Below, in pieces: positions 39,005 to 47,949 of a DNA stretch of 64,000 nucleotides. Below the pieces are notes generated by a model. It saw only the letters and a list, made by a program, of their open reading frames with translations, was not told where the DNA came from and made no database searches. The position numbers and the translations under genes are program-made. Source of the stretch: Christensenella sp. (lineage in GTDB: Bacteria > Bacillota > Clostridia > Christensenellales > CAG-917); assembly GCA_022009775.1 (NCBI GenBank), contig CP091723.1:1116001-1180000 (forward strand), written 5' to 3'. Numbering within the stretch: position 1 is the stretch's first letter; each line of letters starts with the position of its first letter.

Positions 39005-39754
39005 ATGAGAAAAATCGTTGTTACGTCGGGCAAGGGCGGAGTGGGCAAGACCACCGTCACCGCAACGCTCGGCAGAAAACTTGCTTTGCAAGGCTACAAA
39101 GTGGTGCTTGTGGACGGAGACGTGGGGCTGAACAATCTTGACGTTGTGACGGGCATAGAAAGACGCGTCGTGTACGATATGGGAGACGTGTTGCAAGGGC
39201 GATGCAGGGCTTTTCAGGCACTCGTGCAGGACGGAGAAAGCCCCATGCGCATATTGCCGTCGTCGAGAGATTCTTCGCTTATCACGGCGCAGGCTTTCCG
39301 CGGTATCGTGGACGGCCTTTTTGAGTTCGATTTTGTCATCATTGACTGTCCTGCCGGCATCGAAAGCGGTTTTCACAGAGCAGTGAGTGCGTGCGACGAA
39401 GCAATCGTTGTCACAACGCCGTCCGCTTCGGCAATACGTGACGCCGACAAAGTCGTGTCGTTGCTTTCAAGTTACAGACTTAAAGACGTGTCGCTAGTTG
39501 TCAATCGCGTGCGTGCGGATATGGTGGCAAGGGGAGAAATGCTGTCTGCAAGCGAGATAAGTTCGCTTCTGCACACACTTCCCATCGGCGTAATTCCCGA
39601 AGACGATTTTATCACCATGTATCAGCAACTCGGAGCAATACCCGAACGAGCGCAGAGCGAGCGCGCTTTTGAAGTGCTTGCAAAGAACATCGCGCAAAAC
39701 AGCAAACGTTTCGTCGATGTGAGTGCAAAGCGCAGATTTTGGAGATTCAGATGA
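39005..39754 (+). CDS. minD: Septum site-determining protein MinD
   Basis: Deviant Walker A ATPase that binds the membrane and places the division septum. Seen: VTSGKGGVGKTTVTATLG (deviant P-loop with the signature Lys), VVLVDGDVGLNNLDVV, FVIIDCPAGIESG, and the PTPSA-like TTPSASAIRDADK. 249 residues, with a basic amphipathic C-terminal end (RRFWRFR) that fits a membrane-targeting tail. A 4-base overlap (ATGA) with minE indicates coupling; minC is not in this cluster. Confidence 0.94.
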   Translation: MRKIVVTSGKGGVGKTTVTATLGRKLALQGYKVVLVDGDVGLNNLDVVTGIERRVVYDMGDVLQGRCRAFQALVQDGESPMRILPSSRDSSLITAQAFRGIVDGLFEFDFVIIDCPAGIESGFHRAVSACDEAIVVTTPSASAIRDADKVVSLLSSYRLKDVSLVVNRVRADMVARGEMLSASEISSLLHTLPIGVIPEDDFITMYQQLGAIPERAQSERAFEVLAKNIAQNSKRFVDVSAKRRFWRFR

Positions 39755-40002
39755 AAGTTTCAAATAGCGTTGCCGACAGAATGAGAGAAATGCTCACTCG
39801 CGACAAAGTGGGATTCACCGACGGTTTTGCCGTCGCAATGAAGGGTGATATAACCCACGCTTTGCAAGACTATTTCGACATAGACGGCGAAGTGCAGATA
39901 TCCGTGAAACAGGAAAACGACGGGAGATATTCGGTGAGCGTAAACGCAAGCGCGACGAGAATAAAACAATTTGCAACCACTTTGGATATAAAACGGGTCT
40001 GA
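39751..40002 (+). CDS. minE: MinE-like topological specificity factor (divergent)
   Basis: An 83-residue protein directly after minD. It follows the MinE pattern: an N-terminal helix SVADRMREMLTRDK (the MinD-contact region, compare AKERLQIIVAERR), a helix GDITHALQDYFDID (compare KDILEVICKYVQID), then EVQISVKQENDGRYSVSVNA (two beta strands of the dimer). Identity is low, so the call rests on pattern and position. MinE stimulates the MinD ATPase and drives pole-to-pole oscillation. Confidence 0.78.
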   Translation: MKVSNSVADRMREMLTRDKVGFTDGFAVAMKGDITHALQDYFDIDGEVQISVKQENDGRYSVSVNASATRIKQFATTLDIKRV

Positions 40003-40051
40003 ACGTTCTAAACTTCGCAAAGAGAGAATAGAGTATATCGAGGTGGTGAAT

Positions 40052-40290
40052 ATGGAATACGACGAAACCAAAAAACTTGAAGTTGAAATCTCTCAAAATC
40101 AATACGTTGAAAATCAAATCGACGCAAAACGCAAAAGAGAAAGGGCACGCTCGACGCTCTCGACGTTGCGATAATCCCTGTTGCGATAGGCGTTTTCGTG
40201 TCTCTCGGATTTTTGTTTGCAGGCATTTTCAAGGCGACTTCAATCGTTCAGACGCTTGCCGGATTGTCAAATCACATTTCGCTTATTTGA
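40052..40290 (+). CDS. Small single-TM protein (frameshifted)
   Basis: Not recognised. The start ATG at 40052 follows GAGGTGG. The first 30 residues are polar and charged (MEYDETKKLEVEISQNQYVENQ...). One A appears to be missing from 40140-40142; with it the frame continues into a TM helix (DVAIIPVAIGVFVSLGFLFAG) and ends at 40290, giving about 79 residues. Without it the ORF stops after 38 codons. It sits between minE and the SpoIVFB-like gene, and its stop codon is within a TTGACA hexamer. Confidence 0.5.
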
Positions 40291-40311
40291 CAAAAACGGC
40301 ACTTTATCCTT

Positions 40312-41132
40312 ATGAAAATCAAGGTTAATCCCCTATTTTTTCGCACTTGCGCTCGCGCTTGTGGCGTTTGGGCATTTGCTTGATTTCGTATGGATGACGG
40401 CGGCGCTTTTCTTTCACGAGAGTGCTCACGCGCTTATGGCAAGGCTTCGCGGATACGTTCTTAAAAGCGTATCCCTTTTGCCGTACGGCGCAATGATGCA
40501 GACAAACGAGTCTATAGACAAAAAGTCAAGCGTGCTTATAGGGCTTGCAGGGCCTGTCGCAAATCTTTTGCTTGCACTCGTCACGCTCGGTTTGTGGTGG
40601 ATTTTCCCGTCCGCATATCCGTATACGATTGCTTTTCTTCGGGCAAATCTTACGCTCGGGATTTTCAATCTTTTGCCCGTATATCCGCTTGACGGAAGTC
40701 GCGTTGTTCTCGGACTTTGCAAAAACAGAATAAGGACGATAAAGGCGTTGCGCATTGCCGGAGTCGTGACAAGCGTTGTGCTTTTTGCGTTGTTTATAGC
40801 CTCGTTTTTTTTCGGAGTAAATTTTACGTTCGGCATAATGGCGGTGTTTTTTGTTCTACGGCGCAACGTTCTCGGCAAAGGACGAGACGTATGCGAGCAT
40901 TCTCGATATGGCAAGCAAAAACTATTCGCTCGGCGTCGTCGAAAAGAAAGTTTACGTAAGTGCGGACACGCCGATTGTGCGGCTTTATCATCACACGTCA
41001 AGCACGCAGGACGTGACGTTTTTTATAGTCGAAGACGGAAAAACCGTTGCGACGCTCACCGAAAAAGATTTGAAAGCGATTGCTTTGAAAAACAAACTTA
41101 CGGCGTCGATCGGTAAATGCCTGAACGGATAA
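40312..41132 (+). CDS. Site-2 protease family M50 (SpoIVFB-like) (two frameshifts)
   Basis: Intramembrane zinc metalloprotease of about 272 residues. After removing one T from 40336-40341 the start MKIKVNPLFFALALALVAFG is restored; the active-site motif HESAHALMA (HExxH) follows, then SLLPYGAM, ANLLLALVTLG, and the second motif PVYPLDGSRV (the Asp zinc ligand in NLLPxxPLDGxR). One further extra T at 40847-40852 separates the C-terminal domain (SAKDETYASILDM...), which looks like the CBS-like ATP-binding tail of SpoIVFB. SpoIVFB cleaves pro-sigma-K in the mother cell. Downstream of MinDE in Firmicutes this is the usual neighbour. Confidence 0.88.
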
Positions 41133-41177
41133 AGGCAACCGCCAAGCCGTCTTTTCCCATGCCTTTGTCGATATGAA

Positions 41178-41206
41178 TTGACAATTTTGCGCCTATCTTG
41201 TAAAAT
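41178..41206 (+). promoter_or_regulatory. Promoter of the ROK kinase gene
   Basis: TTGACA (41178-41183) and TAAAAT (41201-41206), 17 bases apart. The leader then has a small hairpin CAAAGTC/GACTTTG (41228-41245) just before the start region. Confidence 0.65.
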
Positions 41207-41256
41207 GATTGCAACGACATTTAAGGCAAAGTCTATAAGACTTTGATGGGTGCTTC

Positions 41257-42198
41257 ATGAAATACGTCGGAATCGACATCGGCGGTATGACCATAAAAGG
41301 CGGCATAGTCGACGAAAAAGGCAATATTCTCTACAAAAAATCAATCGTTACGTCTCCGGGAAAAGAAGACAGACTCATCGTTGACGATATAGCGGGACTT
41401 GTGAGCGATCTCGTGCAGAACGGCGCGAGCGGAGAAGAGATACAGGGTGTGGGCATAGGCTGTCCGGGTTCTATATACGACGAAAAGGGTATTGTGCGCT
41501 ATTCGTGCAATATCAATTTCCGCAACACTCCGATGGCAAAAATGATTGAAGAGAAGACGGGCATAAAGAAAGTGCGCCTTTCAAACGACGCAAACTGTGC
41601 TGCGCTAGGCGAGACGCTTTTCGGCGCAGGAAACGGTGCGAAAAACTCGGTTATGGTGACGCTCGGAACGGGCGTCGGAACGGGCATCGTCGCAAACGGT
41701 CAACTTATCACGGGCAATCGCTCGGCAGGCGGAGAAGGCGGACATATCACCATAAATCTCGGCGGAGCGACTTGCGGTTGTGGCAAAAAAGGGTGTTACG
41801 AAGCGTACGCGTCGGCAACAGCACTTATGAATCAGATTCAAGCCGCTTGCGAAAAGCATCCCGAAAGCGAACTTGCAAAAGCGGTTGAAGAAAACGGCAT
41901 AAACGGAAAAGTCGTGTTCGATTGCGCCCAAAACGGTGACAAAGTGGCTATGGCGGTCGTGAAAAGATACATCAAATACGTAGGCATCGGGCTTGTGAAT
42001 TTCGCAAACATTTTCTTTCCCGAAGTCATCATAATCGGCGGCGGAATTTCAAATCAGGGCGACAACATCATCAAACCGTTGCAAAGATACGTCACTCGCA
42101 ACGTTTACGGCGCGGCATACAGCCCCAAAATCAAGGTGATTGCCGCAACGCTCAAAAACGACGCGGGCATCATAGGAGCGGCGGCACTGTGCATGTAA
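41257..42198 (+). CDS. ROK family sugar kinase (glucokinase-like)
   Basis: A 313-residue ROK kinase. Phosphate-1 GIDIGGMTIKGGIVD, catalytic LSNDANCAALGE with the Asp base, VTLGTGVGTGIV, the GHITI block with the zinc-ligand His, the ROK zinc motif CGCGKKGCYE, and IIGGGISNQG. Glucose is the common substrate in this subgroup (glucokinase); other hexoses or ManNAc are possible. Monocistronic with its own promoter; ends before a B12-type radical SAM gene. Confidence 0.93.
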   Translation: MKYVGIDIGGMTIKGGIVDEKGNILYKKSIVTSPGKEDRLIVDDIAGLVSDLVQNGASGEEIQGVGIGCPGSIYDEKGIVRYSCNINFRNTPMAKMIEEKTGIKKVRLSNDANCAALGETLFGAGNGAKNSVMVTLGTGVGTGIVANGQLITGNRSAGGEGGHITINLGGATCGCGKKGCYEAYASATALMNQIQAACEKHPESELAKAVEENGINGKVVFDCAQNGDKVAMAVVKRYIKYVGIGLVNFANIFFPEVIIIGGGISNQGDNIIKPLQRYVTRNVYGAAYSPKIKVIAATLKNDAGIIGAAALCM

Positions 42199-42277
42199 AG
42201 CATGCGAGCCGAAACTAAAACGGCAAACGAAAACGAACAAATAAAAAAACGGTGCGGACTTGTCCGCAAAAGATAAA

Positions 42278-44053
42278 ATGGCAAACGAAAAAGACTACAA
42301 ACAAAGATACCAAGAGTTGCTCATAGACGTCGAAAAACCCGCGAGATATGCGGGCGGAGAATGGAATACCCCAGACATGACCAAAGAACGCATAGGCGAT
42401 ATGGTCTTCTGTTTTCCTGAACTGTACGAGATAGGAATGAGCAATCTCGGCATACAAATTCTTTACAACATCGTCAATCAGACGGACGGTTACGTTGCGG
42501 AGCGTTGCTTTGCTCCTGCTCCCGACCTTGCCGAAAAACTCAGAGAAAACGACATACCGCTTTTGTCTTTGGAGACGAGAAAACCGCTCAAAGATTTCAC
42601 GGTTGTCGGGTTTTCCGTCGGTTACGAACTTTTGTACACTAACGTTCTTTATATGTTGGATTTGGCAAGAATTCCGTTCAGAGCGAAAGACAGAGACGAT
42701 TCTTATCCTATACTGCTTGCAGGCGGACCGTGTTCGGTCAACCCCGAGCCGTTTGCGGACTTTTTCGATATAATTCTCGTCGGTGAAGGCGAACAACCCG
42801 ACATCGACATTCTCAAAGTTATCTCCGAAGGCAAGCGCGCGGGGCTTACGAAAGCCGAGATTCTCGCAAAGGTCAAGGGTATGGAAGGCGCATACGTTCC
42901 GTCATTGCACAAAGACGGCGAAGTGGTCGTAAAAGCGGTGTATCCCGACTTCGAGACCGCGCCGTATCCCACTCATCCGCTCGTTTCAAACATAGAAGCG
43001 GTGCACGACAGATGCACGCTCGAATTGTATCGCGGTTGCGCAAGCGGTTGCAGATTCTGCCAAGCAGGATTTTGGTATCGCCCCATAAGAGAACGCAGTG
43101 CGAAACGTTGTGCGGAATACGCAAAAGAAATGGTGGAAAGCACGGGCTTCAACGAGATCTCGCTTTGCTCGCTTTCAACCAGTGATTATACGGGGCTCGA
43201 AGAACTCGAAAACGAACTTACGCCATATTGCAAAGAACGCAAAATCAACCTTGCGTTGCCGTCTTTGCGTATAAGCAGTTTCAAGCCGGATATGGCAAAC
43301 AATTCAAGAAGAAGTTCGCTTACGTTTGCGCCCGAAGCAGGTACGCAACGTCTTCGCAACGTCATCAACAAGAACGTCAGCGAAGAAGAGATAGACAAAA
43401 TCTCCGTCGCGTTCGAAGCGGGATACGACAGTGTAAAACTCTATTTTATGATGGGACTTCCCACCGAAACGGACGAAGACATTGCAGGCATTGCGGAAAT
43501 CTGCAAACGCCTTAAATGGTTGTATTATCAAAAGCGCGGCAAACGCGGGCTCAATATATCCGTCAGTTGTGCCGTGTTTATTCCCAAGCCCTGCACGCCT
43601 TTCCAATGGGAAGCGCAGATAACTTACGAAGAGATGTTGAGGAAACAAGCCTATCTTCGCTCGTTGCTCAGAGAAATCAAGGGCGTGAGTTTTTCCTGGC
43701 ACGGAGCAGAACCGTCCGTTCTCGAGGCGGCACTCGCAAGAGGAGATAAAAAACAGTCCTACGTCATCGAGCGCGCATACAAACTCGGAGCAAAATTTGA
43801 CGGCTGGACTGAGCATTTCAAGTGGGACGTATGGCAACAGGCTTTTGCCGATTGCGGTCTCAAAATGGAAGACTACTACGGCGCGATCCCGACCGACAGG
43901 GCTTTGCCGTGGGATTTTATAGATTCGGGCGTGAGCAAAAAATACCTGCTCAAACAGTGCGAACTCGCCTATCAGGGCGTGACCACCAAAAACTGCCGCG
44001 AAGGCTGCAACGGTTGCGGCGCGAACAGACTGGGGAGATGCACGATATGTTAG
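42278..44053 (+). CDS. B12-binding-type radical SAM protein, TIGR03960 family
   Basis: About 591 residues. An N-terminal region of B12-binding-like fold (to about residue 200, with GFSVGYELLYTNVLYML and LAGGPCSVNPEPFADFFD) is followed by a radical SAM domain with CASGCRFCQAGF (C-x3-C-x2-C). A C-terminal Cys-rich end is CREGCNGCGANRLGRC. This layout is that of the TIGR03960 family, which is nearly always next to a DUF2344/TIGR03936 gene and RNase G, exactly as here. Reaction unknown; a role in tRNA or RNA-related modification is only suggested by the neighbourhood. I use the ATG at 42278; a TTG at 42260 is an alternative. Confidence 0.92.
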   Translation: MANEKDYKQRYQELLIDVEKPARYAGGEWNTPDMTKERIGDMVFCFPELYEIGMSNLGIQILYNIVNQTDGYVAERCFAPAPDLAEKLRENDIPLLSLETRKPLKDFTVVGFSVGYELLYTNVLYMLDLARIPFRAKDRDDSYPILLAGGPCSVNPEPFADFFDIILVGEGEQPDIDILKVISEGKRAGLTKAEILAKVKGMEGAYVPSLHKDGEVVVKAVYPDFETAPYPTHPLVSNIEAVHDRCTLELYRGCASGCRFCQAGFWYRPIRERSAKRCAEYAKEMVESTGFNEISLCSLSTSDYTGLEELENELTPYCKERKINLALPSLRISSFKPDMANNSRRSSLTFAPEAGTQRLRNVINKNVSEEEIDKISVAFEAGYDSVKLYFMMGLPTETDEDIAGIAEICKRLKWLYYQKRGKRGLNISVSCAVFIPKPCTPFQWEAQITYEEMLRKQAYLRSLLREIKGVSFSWHGAEPSVLEAALARGDKKQSYVIERAYKLGAKFDGWTEHFKWDVWQQAFADCGLKMEDYYGAIPTDRALPWDFIDSGVSKKYLLKQCELAYQGVTTKNCREGCNGCGANRLGRCTIC

Positions 44054-44676
44054 TCATCAAATATCAGAAAAAGGATAGCGTTTGTTTTATCTCTCATATA
44101 GACCTTTTGCGACACATGGAGCGCATAATGCGTCGCGCGCATATCGAAGTCAAATTCTCGCAAGGATTCAATCCGCACCCGTTGATGTTTTTCTCGCCGC
44201 CGCTTTCGCTGGGAGTTGCGTCAAGTGCGGAATATCTCTCAATCGACAGCAATATGAACCCGGACGACGTGCTTGAAAAATATAATGCAAGCGTCCCCGA
44301 AGGACTTAAAGCGAGCAAAGTTTTCGCATGCTCCAAAAATCCGAATTTGCAAGCAAAAGTCACTTGTGCGGACTACGTTTTTCCGACGGATAAAGCCGTT
44401 GAAATCGGCGATGAATTTTTCATCGAGTATTCAAAGAAAGGCGAAACCGTGAAAGAAAACGTTGCGGACAAAATCTATGCTCAATACAAAAAAGACGGCA
44501 AACTCGTGCTTCGTCTTGCGTCGGGAATGGTCAATCTTCGTCCCGATAGAGTGCTTGAAAAACTCAATCTAGTGCTCGGTGAAAACATGAGCGTCACGGG
44601 CATCGAGAAAATCGCTCAATACGTCGACGTAAACGGCACGCTTGTGAACGCAGATGATTTCGTGCAGACGGTTTGA
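44047..44676 (+). CDS. TIGR03936/DUF2344 family protein
   Basis: A 209-residue protein starting inside the stop codon of the radical SAM gene. The N-terminus IKYQKKDSVCFISHIDLLRHMERIMRRA and KFSQGFNPHPLMFFSPPLSLGVAS are family-defining. In many bacteria this domain is fused to the radical SAM protein; here it is separate but overlapping, so the two likely act together. Biochemical role unknown. RNase G follows after a 195-base leader. Confidence 0.9.
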   Translation: MLVIKYQKKDSVCFISHIDLLRHMERIMRRAHIEVKFSQGFNPHPLMFFSPPLSLGVASSAEYLSIDSNMNPDDVLEKYNASVPEGLKASKVFACSKNPNLQAKVTCADYVFPTDKAVEIGDEFFIEYSKKGETVKENVADKIYAQYKKDGKLVLRLASGMVNLRPDRVLEKLNLVLGENMSVTGIEKIAQYVDVNGTLVNADDFVQTV

Positions 44677-44871
44677 CAACCTAAACGGCGTTTTATCATT
44701 GCATATAGGCAAGATAATCTTGCGTTTATGTAAAAAATGAATGTAAAACCGCATCTTTACGGTGCATGAAAGGGGAAAAGATTTTTTAAGTCTTTCGCTT
44801 TCGGTTTTGCAAAAGCGGGGAAAGATTCTCCGCAAAATTTCCTGAGATAATAAATTTTTTAGGATATAAAA

Positions 44872-46332
44872 ATGAAAAAACTCATCATCGACTACACGCC
44901 TTTCTGCACGCGTGCGGCTCTCGTTGAAGACGGCGAAATGATTGACTTCTCCGTCGAGCGTTCGAGCGGAAAGGGCCTTGTGGGCAACATCTACAAGGGG
45001 AAGGTTGAAAACGTCATCGGCGGTATGCAGGCATGTTTCGTCAACATAGGGCAGGAACGCAACGGCTTTTTGTATACGGGCGACGGCGAAAACGGAGCAA
45101 AGGTATCGACGAAGAAAAACGCTTCGGCAGGCGATCTCATTATGTGCCAGGTCGTCAAAGAGCCGTACGGTCAAAAGGGTGCGAGACTGACCACCGAAAT
45201 CACGCTTCCGGGGTTTTACGTCGTGCTTATGCCCGTGTCGGATTTCATCGGCATTTCAAGAAAAATCGAAGACCCGAAAAGGCGTGCGTATCTTGAAAAA
45301 GTGTTGAGTGCGTTGCTTCCCGTCGGCATGGGATGCATAGTGCGTTCTGCGGCGGACAAGACCGGCATCGACACGATAAAAGCCGAACTAGACACTCTTT
45401 TGGAGCGTTGGGAAAAGATAAAAAAAGATTATGCAAACGCAAGAGAAGGAGATTTGGTTTTTGAAGAAGCAAGTCTTTTGAAACGTGTTCTTCGCGATAC
45501 GTTCAACGAAGATTGGGATCAAGTCATCGTAAACGACGAAAACGTCGCAAAACGACTTGAAAAAGAATTGAACGGTTTGAAATGCGAAGTGTATACGGGC
45601 GCGAAAAATATAATGACGCACTTCGGGATTGCGGAGCAAATCAACCACTTGTGCGACAGAAAAGTGAACGTCGAAGGCGGAGCGTATATCGTCATCGACA
45701 AAACCGAAGCGCTCACGGTCGTTGACGTCAACACGGGCGGTTTTGTGGGAACGAGTCATCTCGAAGACACCGTGTTCAAAACCAATCTCGCGGCGGCGGA
45801 ATGCATCGCAAGACAACTTCGTATACGCAACATCAGCGGCATAGTGGTGATAGACTTTATCGATATGGTTCAGCCCGAGCACAAACAGGCGGTCATCGAA
45901 GCGTTGCGCAACGCATTGAAAAAGGACAGGTTGAAAACGTCGACAGTCGGAATGACACCGCTCGGACTTGTGGAACTCACTAGAAAGAAATCGCGTCTTC
46001 CGCTTGACGCGTTTATGCTCGAGCCTTGCGACAAATGCGTTGACGGTTCGAGAATAAGCGACGCGCAACTTGCGTTTATGATTCGCGACGCGCTTGAAGA
46101 ATACGTTGCCGAAAACGGAACGGACGCCGTGTACGTTGTCGCTCATCCCGACCTTGTTGACATCGTGTTTGAGAGCGACATTCTCGCGCCGAGAATGCAA
46201 AAAGACTGGAAAAACAAGCAGATATATTTCTACACAGACAAGAATCTTATGCGTGAGCAGTGGTCGTTCGACAAGAATAAGCCGACGGGCAAAACGAGTT
46301 ATGCACGCGTTCTTATGAGCGAAAAAGAGTGA
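44872..46332 (+). CDS. rng: Ribonuclease G/E family endoribonuclease
   Basis: A 486-residue RNase G-type enzyme for rRNA maturation and mRNA decay. S1-domain region (GNIYKGKVENVIGGMQACFVNIGQERNGFLY), the catalytic DVNTGGFVG with the conserved Asp, VIDFIDM (second metal-binding Asp), and the Zn-link CDKC pair are all present. It lacks RNase E's long C-terminal scaffold. The long leader (44677-44871) may be a regulatory region, as in some RNase E genes. Preceded by the TIGR03960/DUF2344 pair as in other Clostridia; the usual rplU-rpmA genes do not follow. Confidence 0.95.
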   Translation: MKKLIIDYTPFCTRAALVEDGEMIDFSVERSSGKGLVGNIYKGKVENVIGGMQACFVNIGQERNGFLYTGDGENGAKVSTKKNASAGDLIMCQVVKEPYGQKGARLTTEITLPGFYVVLMPVSDFIGISRKIEDPKRRAYLEKVLSALLPVGMGCIVRSAADKTGIDTIKAELDTLLERWEKIKKDYANAREGDLVFEEASLLKRVLRDTFNEDWDQVIVNDENVAKRLEKELNGLKCEVYTGAKNIMTHFGIAEQINHLCDRKVNVEGGAYIVIDKTEALTVVDVNTGGFVGTSHLEDTVFKTNLAAAECIARQLRIRNISGIVVIDFIDMVQPEHKQAVIEALRNALKKDRLKTSTVGMTPLGLVELTRKKSRLPLDAFMLEPCDKCVDGSRISDAQLAFMIRDALEEYVAENGTDAVYVVAHPDLVDIVFESDILAPRMQKDWKNKQIYFYTDKNLMREQWSFDKNKPTGKTSYARVLMSEKE

Positions 46333-46406
46333 TATGAGACGTTTTCGTCCCAACGTTCGTGTCATAATGTAGAAAACGCAGGAGAAATGCGGATATATGA
46401 CGGAAC

Positions 46407-46421
46407 GTATGGTAGCCATAC
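46407..46421. promoter_or_regulatory. Palindrome upstream of the dehydrogenase promoter
   Basis: GTATGG-tag-CCATAC is a perfect inverted repeat, with CGTATG/CATACG (46406-46411, 46424-46429) giving an overlapping alternative. It lies about 31 bases upstream of the -35 hexamer and could be an operator or activator site. Confidence 0.35.
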
Positions 46422-46451
46422 AACATACGGTTTTTGTCGATATACGCAATG

Positions 46452-46480
46452 TTGCAATATATCGGTGCGTATGATAGAAT
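46452..46480 (+). promoter_or_regulatory. Promoter of the zinc-type dehydrogenase gene
   Basis: TTGCAA (46452-46457) and TAGAAT (46475-46480) with 17-base spacing, 16 bases upstream of the start codon. Confidence 0.65.
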
Positions 46481-46496
46481 ATAAAAGTAGGTAATT

Positions 46497-47475
46497 ATGA
46501 AAGAATGGATTATAAACAAAGAAGACGGCGTAAAACTCGTTGAAGACGTCAGCCAGAGAGCGGACGGACAAGTCAAAGTGAAAATCGCAAAAGTCGCGAT
46601 TTCGTCACATGACGTGTGCAATCTCTTTGCTATGGCAAAAGACGACGCGGTTGTGCCGGGACATTCGGCGGTTGCTCTCGTGAGCGAAGCGGACGAAGAC
46701 AGCGGACTCAAACTCGGTTCGCGCGTGGTCGTCAGCCCATATCTCAAAGAGTGCGAACACGGCGTGGACGTGGTGAAGACCATGGGCGTTGACGTTGACG
46801 GATTGTTGAGAGACTTCGTGTCTGTTCCGCTCGAAAACGTTTTTGCTCTTCCCGACGGCGTAAGCGACGAAGAAGCGTTGTTCACCGAATATATCGCAAT
46901 GGGCAACAACGTGTTTGAAGCGCTCGACCGCGAAAAAAGGCGATTATATCGTAATCGTCGGTGCGTCTACGCTCGGTCTCATTCTCGGTCAGATGGCAAC
47001 CTATTATCAATACGTGCCAATCCTTATCGACCTTGACGTAGACAAACTTGCGCTTGCGCAAAAGTGGGGCGTTTGCTACACGCTCAATCCCACCTATGAC
47101 AATCTCGAACGCAGAGTCGAAGAAATAACCGGCGGAAGAATGGCGGAAGCGGCAATTTTCTCCGGCGAAAGCGTTGACGTGAATGCGGCAATTCGTCTTG
47201 TAAAAAATCAGGGCGACGTCATCATAGCGGGTTATGCGACACGCGGCAAACACGCCGTCGATGCAGGCACGGTTCTCAAAAAACAACTCACTCTCAAAGG
47301 CGTATGCAATGGCATTGGGGAATTGTCTTCGGCAATCAACCTTCTCGCCAACAAAGTCGTCAAAACCGACGGAATCATCGGTGCGACCGCAAACTTTGAA
47401 GAAATTCCGCAAGTCGTAGAATCGTGTGTGAAGTATCCGCTTCAATACAGCAAGATTCTTATAAACTGCGACTAA
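46497..47475 (+). CDS. MDR-type (zinc alcohol dehydrogenase-like) protein (frameshifted)
   Basis: Medium-chain dehydrogenase/reductase-like protein, about 325 residues after removing one extra A in 46933-46938. The N-terminal GroES-like domain contains SSHDVCNLFA..., VVPGHSAVALVSE and GSRVVVSPYLKECEHGV; the cofactor domain begins YIVIVGASTLGLILGQMA and has VNAAIRLVKNQGDVIIAGY. The usual catalytic Cys/His zinc set is only partly visible (C41, H61-like, Cys in KECEHG), and the structural four-Cys loop is absent, so substrate and even catalytic competence are uncertain. Its own promoter and a palindrome precede it; a nested repeat follows the stop. Confidence 0.78.
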
Positions 47476-47600
47476 AACCGCGCTATTGAGCGAATAGCTG
47501 TGTCAAAGCCGTCCACACAGCCAGTCACGTACGACCTAGTACGCTTCCTGTCTGTGTGGACGGCTTTTTTCTTGCTCTTCATCTCAATATCGCGCTTTTT
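47474..47600. repeat. Nested inverted repeat, copy 3
   Basis: Outer arms 47474-47490 (AAAACCGCGCTATTGAG) and 47583-47600 (CTCAATATCGCGCTTTTT). Middle arms AAAGCCGTCCACACAG (47505-47520) and CTGTGTGGACGGCTTT (47552-47567), 16 paired bases with a following T run. Inner part ACGTAC...GTACG around 47527-47543. Directly follows the dehydrogenase stop codon. Confidence 0.85.
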
Positions 47601-47611
47601 CAAATGATAAT

Positions 47612-47720
47612 ACATTGCGCCTAACTGCGTCAGAGCCACGCTTCCGTCAACTCATGTACTACTTGTACATTAGGGTTGCCGTTAGCGTGGCTCTTTCTTG
47701 TTCTTCATCTCAATATTGCC
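47612..47720. repeat. Nested inverted repeat, copy 4
   Basis: Middle arms GAGCCACGC (47633-47641) and GCGTGGCTC (47685-47693) and inner arms CAACTCATGTAC (47648-47659) and GTACATTAGGGTTG (47665-47678). The outer arms are degenerate in this copy. It is in tandem with copies 3 and 5. Confidence 0.75.
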
Positions 47721-47726
47721 GTTTTC

Positions 47727-47898
47727 AACCACACTAAATAGCGACTGACTTTGGACGCGATTGACGCAAAGCGTAACAATCGCTATTCCGTCACTTCGTT
47801 CCTTATAGCACCCCGAGCCTGCCAACTCACGTACGCCTTGTACGTTAGGGTTGTCATTCTCGGGGTGCTTTCGCGTCATTCATCTATTTATCGTGGTT
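47727..47898. repeat. Nested inverted repeat, copy 5
   Basis: Outer arms AACCACACTAAATAG (47727-47741) and CTATTTATCGTGGTT (47884-47898). Middle arms GCACCCCGAG (47808-47817) and CTCGGGGTGC (47859-47868). Inner arms CAACTCACGTAC (47823-47834) and GTACGTTAGGGTTG (47840-47853). Shares the 55-base GCGATTG/CAATCGC block with copy 2 almost without change. Confidence 0.85.
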
Positions 47899-47949
47899 TT
47901 TATAATGTATAATTAATAATTAATAATGAATAATTGCGGGTGGGACACC

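Noticed and set aside
45388..46449. 353-codon minus-strand ORF over rng
   Set aside because: Antisense shadow of a well-conserved RNase G gene; no motif.
47474..47898. CRISPR array at the three tandem repeats
   Set aside because: The units are long palindromic elements of unequal spacing and sequence, with no uniform direct repeat-spacer pattern and no cas genes.
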